64,000 nt of DNA from Metridium senile (lineage: Eukaryota; Cnidaria; Anthozoa; Actiniaria; Metridiidae): NCBI GenBank assembly GCA_949775045.1, contig OX459095.1, positions 19,582,311 to 19,646,310 on the forward strand, read 5' to 3'. Made by a program: the position numbers and the translations under genes. Shown piece by piece: positions 21,301 through 33,300 of this stretch. The notes under the pieces were generated by a model. That model ran no database searches, had not been told where the DNA came from, and worked only from the letters and a program-made list of their open reading frames with translations. Position 1 is the first letter of the stretch. Each line of letters begins with the position of its first letter.

Positions 21301-24300
21301 TGGAACTCAGGTCACAGTGGTGAAAGGCAGTGCTGCCACCGCTACCCGTATAATAAAGTTGTCGATTTTATTCAATAGACATATTTACCTCCGTATGCAA
21401 ATTGCCCATTTCAGACCACGTGTCATTCCCTTGAGAATTGTTCTATTATGACGAACGTGTTATATCATTTACATGTGAAAGAAACAATTCCCAAGGGTAG
21501 CATCACGTGATCTGAAATGGGACAACAAACAAGGAAGGTAAATGTACTTACTCGTAAAGAATGCAGCAAGATTCGCCGTATATGTAGAGATAATGATCAA
21601 GATAAAAAACCAAAAAGCTGCAGCAAGGATACGACCAGAGGGGGACTTGGGTGTGTTGTCACCTCCTTGTTGTAACATGGACGCCGTAGCAAACCAAAGA
21701 CTGTTGAACAAATTAAACTCGTCACCAGCCCCCTCACCAGTGTCTCTTGCCTCGGACCGATGACCAAAGGGACTGAACAGATCTACGATATACATCATAA
21801 TGGTCACAAAAAGTACCTGTAAAGGAGGTAAAATGATAGAATTCAGTTAATCCAAATCTTTATTGCCAAATCAAATTTTGGGCTTTTGCAATGTAGGCAT
21901 CTCAGACCACAATGTCAATGTAACAATGTATGTAACAATGGTCTGGAGGAGAGGTGGAAATGGCTTTAATGTACTATCATGGAAATGTAAAATTACATTA
22001 CTAACTGTATATGGTAGTTATCGGTCTTTTCTTAGCCGCTGGCCGCAAAGGCAATTAGATTCGACGCGGAAAACATTCGAAGTTTGAATTGGACCTTCGA
22101 CTTCGAAACACGCTCAACTCTCAACTTGCTATTGATTGCGTAGTTTGGTTTAAAGTGCTGTTCATTCTTACCACTCCTATAATAAGTAACCAAACAGTTC
22201 CATCAAACGGTTTGACAAAGGCAAACAAATCAAGCTCTTCTTCTGTCTTTTTCTGCATAATCAAACTCATGCTGAAGTCCCAGAAAGGTTTGGTGAAGTC
22301 TATAAATGACTCTCGCTTAGCATCGATGGTTATTGGAGCAAGGGCCAGGTCAGCTGTCTACAAACAAACAAACAGATAGATAACAGTAACATGAAGTTAG
22401 ACAGATGCAAATGATGTTGATGATGAAGATGATGATGATGTTCTGTATTTTATTATCGAAATATTTTTGTAATATGAATTATATTATAGCCCCCTCCCTC
22501 ATCCCCTCCACCGGGGGTAACAATTCACAGTGTAGTAAGGTCGATGATGATGATTGTGATGATGATGATGACAGTGTTGTGAGTTTTCTGCCTAGCCTCT
22601 CCAAAAAACGCTATTAGTCTTTAGTCGCGACACCACAACATTCCAACATTCTTGTAATAAACATACCATCAGTTTAAAAGATTTGCTATCTTTTACCTTG
22701 TCAATCAAATCTCCAATCATTCCATTCCATTGTCCCTTGACTATCTTCCCATAAGCGGTGTCTGTTCTCAGTAAGATTTGATAGTCAACATTCAACATTC
22801 TCGACAGTTCATTGAGTAAATCAAGACAAAATCCCTGTAGACTTGTGTTGGAAACTGGACGAGTACTGATAGAACCATTACTCCATTCAACAAATGGTGG
22901 CTCCTGACATGAAATATAATGATAACAGTATCAATTAATCTGTCGATCGATCAATCAATCAATCTGTTTATCAATCAATCGATCGATCAATCAATCAATC
23001 AATCTGATTATCAATCAATCAACCAATCGATAAATCAATTAATCGATCGATAAATCAAACAATTGATCAATAAATCGATCAATCTGTGAATCAATCAATT
23101 GATCAATCAAACAAACAATCAGTCAATCAATCAATCAATCAATCTGCTTATCAATCATTTAATAAATTTATCACTGAATCAAGCGATCGATAAATCAAAC
23201 AATTGATCAATCAAACAAACAATCAAACAATCTGCCAATCAGCCAATCAATAAAAAAACCCCAAGCAATCTGACTATCAATCAATCAACCAATCGATCGA
23301 TCAATACATGATCAATCCATCCGTCCGTCCGTCCGTCCGTCCGTCCATCCGCTGTATTTAACACTAATATTTACAATACAACTTACGAAAACAGTAGTCA
23401 CTCTATCAATCAATCGATCAATACAACAATCCATCTCTCAATCCGTCCGTCCGTCCGTCCGCTGTATTTAACACTAATATTTACAATACAACTTACGATC
23501 ACAGTAGTCACTCTAATAACACGTTTGGCTCGTACAAACTTATTTCCTGGTTTCCCTGGGTTGTGGCATTTCACCAGCTCTGCAAATTCTCCTACCCACT
23601 TTATCGGGTTAGCATTCTTTAAAGTAACGGCCTCCTGGTCGGTCTGGGGGGTAGGGTTCCACGTACCAACCTTCAAAAAAGAAATTTCCTGTTATAATAG
23701 CTTGCCAAAATCGTCTGTGAATAGTCCGCGCCATCTTGAAAGGTAGCCAGGCCTTTGAATTGAAGCGAGACCAACGTTGAGTTTGGATCCCGTGAGGTGT
23801 TACTAGATCTCTATAATTGCAAGCTCAACGTTTGTCAAGCTACGTACGATCCGGCTACCTTTCAAGATGGCGCAGTGAACTATTGTAATAATTATATATA
23901 AGTTGAAAAATTCTAACTATCACTTTCGACAAAGTTCGTAGGCTTGTATTTTACCCTTTCGACTTTCTTTTCCACTATGTTGATGATATCCAGATCACGT
24001 CGATTTCTGCCGTTCTTGTTGAAATTGATGAATCCAGTCAGACCACGATGATCAGTTATCTACAATAGAACATTATATTGTTAATTAAAACACACTTTTT
24101 CACTATCATTGTTATCAAAATATAAACAAATCATCATCATCATCATGCATCATTGTCATTATCATCATCTGACCATCACCATTATCACCATTAACATTAT
24201 TGTCATCATCATCATCATCACCATGCACCATGATAATCATAATCACCATGCGCACACCACACCACACCACACCACACCACACCACACCACCACCATCATA

Positions 24301-27300
24301 ATTTTGTTAATCACAATCGTCATCATCATCATTATTCAGTGCCATCATCATGATCATCACCACCACCATGATAATCATATTGTCATCATCATCATCACCA
24401 TGCACCATGATAATCATAATCACCATGCACACACCACACCACACCACACCACACCACACCACACCACACCACACCACACCACACCACACCATCATAATGT
24501 TGTTAATCACAATCGTCATCATCATCATTATTCAGTGCCATCATCATGATCATCATAATAACGATGCACATACCAACAACAACACCACCAACACCAACAC
24601 CACCACCACCACCACCACCACCACCACCACCACCACCACCACCACCACCACCACCACCATGCACCATAATCATGATCATGAATGTTTCTAAAGTGTTGTA
24701 CCTTTAGTAAAGTCTCTAGCAATACAGTCCCAGCACGATTAGCTGTCTCAAAAGACTTTGTTGTCTTGATTGGACAACTGTCGACTGGAAACCCTTTATA
24801 AATTTTTTCCCATGTATTGGCTGTCATCAGACCTCGTAAAGCACGTGATATAACATGCAGTGAGTCGTTCAAGGCTGCATACACAACCTTTAAGCAAACA
24901 ATGAAAATAACATAATGACTCTGTTGAACTACAATGAACAACAAAAGCAGCAGCAACAATAGTAATTCAGGAAACAGCAAAATTAAGCAACACCAGTATA
25001 GAAGCAGTAGCATTACCAGATCAGAAGAAAACACGTTTAGGCTTGGCTGAATATCAACAATAACTGCATGCATGCACGCAAACACAACACAGCAACGCAA
25101 GTAATAATAATAAAGAATATTATTAATTATTTTATTATTAAATATTAATAATAATAATAAACGTGTCAGAGAGTTCTAGTTTACAATATATAGTAAACTT
25201 ATGGTGGACACCTATCTACCTATCTATGGATAAAGAATTAATTAATGTCAAAATACTATGTTATTTACCCAACCACCACTAGAAACCCCAACCACCTCAC
25301 CCACCCCAAGATATACCCAGTTATTTAAAATCAATTATTACTTTTTATATTATGACATGAATAAAAAATAAAAATAAAATCTTTATAAAAAAAACCTCTA
25401 ACTTGTGCCTAAAAGAAAAATTCATTATCATCTGTCAACCGCATCGATGCACTTTAAACAAAAGAAACGAACTCGTATCTGCATGCCGGCATAAACGAAA
25501 AGCACTTCAACGTGGAAGCTAATAATAATAATATATACAACCATGTAAACTAAACTAAGCGAATTTGTCAGTCAAATAAATCTCCTGATGAGTAAGGTTC
25601 GCCTCACGAAACAGGCCTGTAGAGATACATGATGTTTGATCATTCCTGACCACACAGATATACACCTATTTCAATTAACCTTGTCCATCTGGAATGGTTG
25701 ATCTGAGACCGATAGGAATTGTGGGAGCTCGTTAAACTTCAAATGCACTATTGTAATCACGCTTGAATGGTGCTGAATTACAGATAACAGTTTTTCAGAA
25801 GTAAACATTAATATTCAAGCGTGATTATGATAGTGCATTTGCAGTTTAACGAGCTCCCACAATTCCTATCGGTCTCAGATCAACCATTCCAGATGGACAA
25901 CGTTAATTGAAATAGGTGTATATATATAATCTACTAAAATCTACATAATCTACTATAGACCGTTCCTGAATTCACCCAGACGACCACCGAAGGCCAGCTC
26001 CGACAAAGAAAGAATAAAAAGAAAGAAGTGCAAGTAACAGCAACAATAACAGCAGTGGACCAACAGTCACAGTGTCTTACCGGTGATAAAGGAATTCCAC
26101 CACGAAAATTGTACGCAATTGCTCTAAAATCTTCGGCAGCTTTTTTGCTTGATATGTGTAGACTCAATCCAACCATTCCCAGTATCGATGGATAAGTCTT
26201 GTTTGGTCCAGCAACTTCCTGCAAGATAACAACCGAAAACACATTTTAGAAATTAACCACGATATGGTTTGACTAGCTCTACTTCATTAGCTTTCTAATC
26301 TATTACAAGTTGCTTTGCTCAATACATGGATTGAAACCATTCCCAGGAGAATGAATTGAACAAAAGAAACGGCAGCCATGCTGGTGGTCTTGACAAAAGA
26401 AAACCATCACTGTGACTGCTGGTACTTTTGCTCAAATCACTTTCCTGGGAATGGTTGCAAACCAATAATAAATCTATACTTTTTTAAATCAATATATTTT
26501 TTTGCAAACTGTAATTCACGAATGCAAATAAAGGTCTTCTTCACTGACCATGAAACAATTGATTCAAATCGAGGCTAAAGTGGATACGATACAGTGAATG
26601 TATAGATCATCCACTCCAGCCTCGACTTGACTCTAGCTATTGTTTCTTGATCAGTCATATACACCTATTTCAATAATCGTTGTCGCAATCAAAGCTACAG
26701 TCCACACTCTGAAGCTTGCAAAGGATTTCGGTATTTCTTCTCTTGTTATCGATTATTCATAGCATATTTTGTTTGTACGTGTTTGTGTTATATGAACATA
26801 ACAAGTTGTTGCAGTGGTAGATCATGAAACAAATATTTCTTGAACATACGTCTAATAAATCACAAATTATGTTGATATTACCGACATCCTTAGCAGGCTT
26901 TAGAGTGTGGACTGTATAGTTTTGATTGCGACAACGATTTTTGAAATAGGTGTATACGAATTAGGCAAAGGTCCATTGCCTCCAGTCCAGTGCCCCGTTT
27001 AGACGTCGGGTTTCACATGTGTAAAATCTAATGCAAATGAATTAAACAATAGGTTTGCATATTATATGATAAGCAACATGTGAAATTCGACGCCTCTAAA
27101 CCTGGCATAAGTTCACTAGATTCATATCGATGAAAAGACTCTAGGACATACTTACAACATCACTAGCAAGCCATCGAAAATCTGCTTCATTGATGCCAAC
27201 AGATAACGCCTAGAAACACAACGACATCTTCCTTAATAGTAGGCCACTATATTCTCCCACTACATGATAAACGCATCGGGTTCGCGCTGTTTTACCCTGA

Positions 27301-30300
27301 GTACCAAATTTCCCAAAGAAACTCCCCTCCTATTCTTCTCTCCATTTCCTTTCGGACCTCTTGCACCCAGGGTACGCTGCTTGGGCTCCGTTCCTGATTT
27401 CAAGTAATGCATAAAAATGAAAGCGCATGTCTCATTGAAAGCCACAGTGGAGGATCTTTATTAGACCCTTTAAAACAAGCCCTCACGCACATCCTCATTC
27501 CAACCCATATTTCATATTTTTTTGTAAAAAAAGGTTCCCGGTTCGAGTCCCAGGACATCCAAGATAAAATAAAGAATAAAAATAGGTAAATAGTTAGGTA
27601 GCTATAGGTAGGTAAATAAACAGGCAACACAGGTAAAAAAGTAAAAGGTTGTGGAGAAGAAAAAAAGATTGAAGTGTAATGGAATGCATGAGAAATTGCT
27701 TTTATGCTAATTAGATCCAAAACAGCCTTATCTTAAGGGGGCCATTTCAGGGTCAAAAAACGACCCACAAAAGGCGCCAAAAAAGCCCATACATGAGGCC
27801 AAAAAAATCGGCCCAAACTGTTAGGGCCAAAACAGCCTTATTTGAAGAGGGCCGTGTCCGGGTCAAAAAACGGCCCACGACAGGGGTAAAAACAGCCCCA
27901 AAACATGGGACCAAAAAATAACGGCCCTTATTGTCAGACCCGAATCTGCCCTATTTGAAGAGGGCCACGTCCGGGTCAAAATTTTGGCCCCATTTTGGGG
28001 CTAGAACGGCTCCAAAAAATTTACAGTGCACCTACAGCATTTCGCGTGCTTTTAGAAATAAGAAGTGAACAGCGTATCTTCAAAAACCTCTGGTTATTTT
28101 TACTTTTTGAAATGATCACTTTTGTATTTGTATTAATTAAAACAATTATCCACCTCAGGCTCAGTGAATATATATATCTTATTAGACAGTTTGATGTGTA
28201 ATATAGCTGGATATTTTACGAGTGAAACGCTGTATTTTGACGAGTAAAATATCCAGCCATATTACACATTAAACTGTTTAATAAGTTATTTATTATCCAA
28301 TCAAAAGGATTTTGTTCTTTTTTAATGCGAAATATTGTTTTACTTGAGCGCTAGATAGACGAGTAAAAATATCGCTGGATATTTTTACTCGATCCAGTCC
28401 TACTCCTACGATATTTTTACTCGTCTATGACTAGTTGAATAATAACGGTGAATAATAACCTTTACTCCGCCACGTTTATTATTCACCGATATTCCGCTTT
28501 GAATACAATATATAGCAATATATATACAATATTAAGCGGTCACCCTCTATTAGACAGCCACTATAAAAAGTCCCAAATCTATTCCTATATCTATTCTATA
28601 CCTCTATTCAGCGGCCAAACTCTATTAAGCGGCCACTTTGGAAAGTCCCGAGGGTGATCGCTTAATAGAGGTACCATACACTGTATTTGTTAAACTGCAT
28701 GCGTCAATATATCCTACCTCATTCATAATATAAGCCATATCGTTATGATCACATATCAAGACAACATTTGTTATATATGTCTTCATTAGCGTCCGCAAAG
28801 CCTGAGTTACTTTATCCTGATTGGTTAGATCCATCTCTGGCATTAGGAACACTCCAAAACGTTCTTGAGATCGAGCCAGTGAATAGAAGTGTGTTGCAAA
28901 ACGTGTCTTACGAACTGAAAAAAGGATGAATGAATGAATAAACGAATGAATAAATGAATTAATTAATGGATGGATGGATAGATAGATATGAACGGATGCA
29001 CTGCACAAATTTTTCGAAATGCGTTGATCCAACGTTTATTTGAGTAAAAGTCAGTTTGTACATTTTACTCAATGGTACAACTACACCATGAGCAAGCTTC
29101 CAGTCAATAGTATACGTGCTATTTTATAGCGTTATTTAGCTTTAATCCTTTTTTACATTTAGCACCTTTGGGATTTTCCCAACGGCCTACATCAGAATTT
29201 TGACTTATGTTCATAGTATGATACGGAGAATGTATTACGTCTAAAAATTGTTTTTCATTAATTTTACCATAACTTGTAAATTTCTCGCGCGCTGATTGGC
29301 TGAGAGCCATTGTCGATTACAGTCCAGACCTGCTTGTGCTCACGACATCCGTGCGTGAGCGGATAAAACGGTCGTGAGCACAAGCTGGTCTGGACTGTAA
29401 TCGACAATGGCTCTCAGCCAATCAGCGCGCGAGAAATTTACAAGTTATGGTAAAAAAACGAATCGAAGTCAGTTTTCTATGGGTCTGTACTTTTGATTGT
29501 CGATTACAGTACAGACCCATAGAAAACTGACTTCGATTTGTTAATTATACCAATCAAACAAAATGTACTCGGTCAGAGTTTATTTGGAAAACAAATCATG
29601 GCATGCGAAAGGGAAAGAAAATAGAAGAAAAGTACTGGTTCAATTCAAAATGCGCGCGCGACACTGATTACCGTTGAATCTGGCTCCCTAACCTACACCA
29701 TGGATAATAATAATTTTTTATTATCCATGCCTACACGTACGCGCACAGACGTGCGCAACAAACTAAATATTCTAAAGAATGCTTGGAATGTTTGGAATAT
29801 ATGAAATAATGATTGGAATGTTACGAAAGTAGTAATGATGTAATGAAAGGAATTCAGGAATGTTTTTTTTTTTTAGTTTTCAAATTGCGCACGAACGATG
29901 CAAGTGTACAGCGCGCGAGATTTTGTTCGTTACACGCATGTAATTAGTACGCGCGCCAAGGAACCTCTTTCTAGAGGTATTTTAGTTCTGGAAAAATGAT
30001 GTAGATCTATTGTGTAATATTTATAACAAGAAGGCCTTTACAAAATGTAAATATCAACATCGCTTACACCTGAGTACAGACCACTGATCAATCTCAAAAG
30101 TACACTCAATGTTCTTGACGGGAATAAGGATGGATTTTCTTTGGTCATTTTATTCATTTTTACGTTGACGAAAACACTTATTATTATCCATGCGTTGACT
30201 TGGATGATCCACCGTGCACTTGCTGCTTCAATTATTGTACTTGTTGTATTCGTATGTAAAGCAATGCCGCGATTATATTCTACGTTTTCTTGGTTGTTTG

Positions 30301-33300
30301 TTTTGACCATTCTTCGACTAAGAAGTGTTGAGTTGCAAGCTCAACGTTCGTCTTGCTACCTTTCAAGATGGCGCAGTGAACTGTGAAGGGGACTATTATG
30401 CACTTAATGACTGGTCCCGAGGGAAACAGTTAGTTTATTTTCCCATGCTGTACTATGCTTATTATATTTTTTTTTACTGACATGACTTTAATACCATCAT
30501 AGACTACCGGCTTTCAAGATGGCGCAGGGAACTGTGAAGGGGATTATTGCTTATTATATTTACTGATATGACTTACCATCATAGAGCACCGCAACGGTTT
30601 CAAATCTAAAATATAGAATGATTTCATACAAGGCTTGGGAGAAGACCGAGTAATGCGGGCGCATCGACAATACGAACGGATTGGGAGAATCCTCGCTGAG
30701 ACTTTCAGCGGTGATCAGCGGTATTCGTAGCATTTCACTAAGCGCAAAGGCGTCTGGGTCATTGCTGTAGAAATCAAACATGAAAGCAGCTCCTGAAAGA
30801 GTTGATGCGATATCTGAAAGAAATAATGGCATTTACAAATTCAAACAAATTTGAATTACAATAGCTACCCTCCCCCCCCCCCCCCCCCCCTAAAACACAG
30901 ACAGCATTATGGTTATGTGCATTGAAAAAAAGAGAATAAATAAATCGATAACAAGCTAGAGAAGAAATCCCGAAATCCTTTGCAGGTTTCAGACTGTGGA
31001 CTATAGAGACTCAGGCCTCTTCTACACGAATCCGATCCTGTTGAAACCGCATAGAAATATTTGCGTCAACACGAATCCGCGTATCCGGTGGATTCAAGTA
31101 AAAGTATGCGGTTTCGATGACCGGATTCACTGGATTCGTGTGGACGATAGGCCGATTCGCATCAAAACGTATGCGGTTTCAAAAGTATCCGGATCCGTGT
31201 AGCCGGGGTCTCAATCTGATTTTTGCAATAAATATATACCGTACATACCTCTCGAGAGTAGGTGTTTTCCTTCGACGTCAACTAAAATCGGTTTGAGTTT
31301 GTATTGGGCTGGCAACAGCTTACGGTGGATCTCATTGTGGATGAGGTATTTCAGCACTCTAGGTAGACTTATATATTCTTCTCTGTATAAAACTCCTAAA
31401 GAAAACAATAGCTTTTTCAACCGTGACGTCCGTGCACAAAACAAAACAACTCCTCGATATATATTAGACAATCAGCCTATGAATACGTTTTGGTCAGGTC
31501 AGTTAAAAAGTCATAGAAAATGCGCGTGCGTGCTGTGTGCAGTTATAAAGCAAGCGAGACAGAACACAAGAAAAGTGTTAAGAGAAGTACGACGCGAATT
31601 GGAGCGTTTCTAAACACTTCTTGCGGGTGCCCTGACAATCGCCAAGTGCTGTATAACTACTACATACAGCACATAAAGCAATTTTTCTATTCTTTTATAA
31701 AATAAAAATTGACCTATTTAATGAACGAGCAAACGCGCGTGCTGTGTGCTCTCATAAAGCACTGAAAGCTGGAATGCAGAAAAATACCAGTACAACAAAG
31801 AAATGTTAAAAAAAATGGCCAACCTTGTTGATATACTCAAAGCATTCTCGACATGTCAAGGCTATTTATTAATTGAAGGGGCAAGGATTTTTAAAACAAC
31901 AATTTGTACTCACATACAAAATGGCGGCGGTTGAAATAATGTGCGTTGTTTTAATTTACCAACCAATCAAATATTCCAACACATACTGGTTTATTCCTAA
32001 TCTATTTCAATCAATTTATTAGTTCTTTGTGTTTCGTATTTTTGTGAAGTAAGCCCCGTCGAGAAGCCTTTGCTCTTCGGGGTAAAACTAGAATATCTAT
32101 AAATCTAAATAAATGCATTTTGATAAATAAGAAACAAAATGATTGAGGTGCGTTTTCTCGTATTTTGTCTTCTGCCATGAATTATTTTTATCGTGAGTAA
32201 TTCAGTTCAAGATATCTATCATTTGAATTGAGTCATCATAACTCCCTGCATGTGCAATTTGCTTTACTCGTAAAAGATGGATGTCCACATGCTGTATGAC
32301 ACAGAAAATCTCAGGAAATACCAGCGTGGACGCCTATTAGTAGGTAGACGTTTAGAAAAACTAAATTATATAGCAATAAAGATATCTTCATTTTTTATAT
32401 AATTTTGCTTATCTTTATGCTTTCCTTAGTCCGCTTGTTCCTTTTCGCTTGCCTCAATGTTTTCACAATACAAACCTCTTAGAAGATCTTATGCGCTTGC
32501 ATGCTCAAATGTTTTCCCAATGCAATTCTTATAGGAGATAGACCCCATTCGCTTACAATCCTCTTGGGATATATACATCCTTTTTGGTTGCTTCAATGTT
32601 TTACAATTACAATCCTCTTGGGAGTGAGAACTCATTCGCTTTCTCCAATGTTTTACAATCCTCTTGCATGGCCAGAAATACAAGTTCAGCTCGAACATTT
32701 TAAGTACCGCTACTTTTGAACACAGAAACTTGTTCCCAAAGAAGATTGTATTGGGAAACATCTTAGTTGTGGCAACATACATACATACATAAATTTACTT
32801 GTCCGGTTTTCCTCGGGTTTTTTTTTTGTCATAAATAGCGTTTGTTTTTGAAAAGAGTTATTTTCCATTCAATGGCATGGCAAGGTCTATTGCTATTATT
32901 TCAAATTTGTTGCTGAGGTTGTACTTTTTCATCATATTTAGATCTTTCGTCGGTTTCCTTTCAGTCGAAGGTTTAGATCATAATCAAGATTGTTTATTTA
33001 ATTGATCTTTGGAAACACAATTCTTGAGAAAACGCTTCAGTTGAAGTTTGCTTGAATACTGTATTTTTGATCTCGTTCAATATTTTAATAATATTTTTTG
33101 CTATGTTAATATTTTTTATAAATCTCAATTCTTCCTGATAATAAGATTATGCTTACAATATCTCAATTTTAACTTTTTCATTTTGTGTGTGTGTTTTTTC
33201 AAGCATTTTGTGGTGCTTTAGAACTAGTTTTTGTCTTCATTATGTTTTATTGAAATGGTGGGAAGAAAAACGTTAAAAATTAACAAACTTTGACGCCAAG

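Noticed and set aside
24109..25100. Long His/Thr/Trp-rich open frames on both strands
   Set aside because: Produced by (ATC)n, (ACACC)n and (CAC)n arrays; only 24702-24887 on the minus strand is a real exon.
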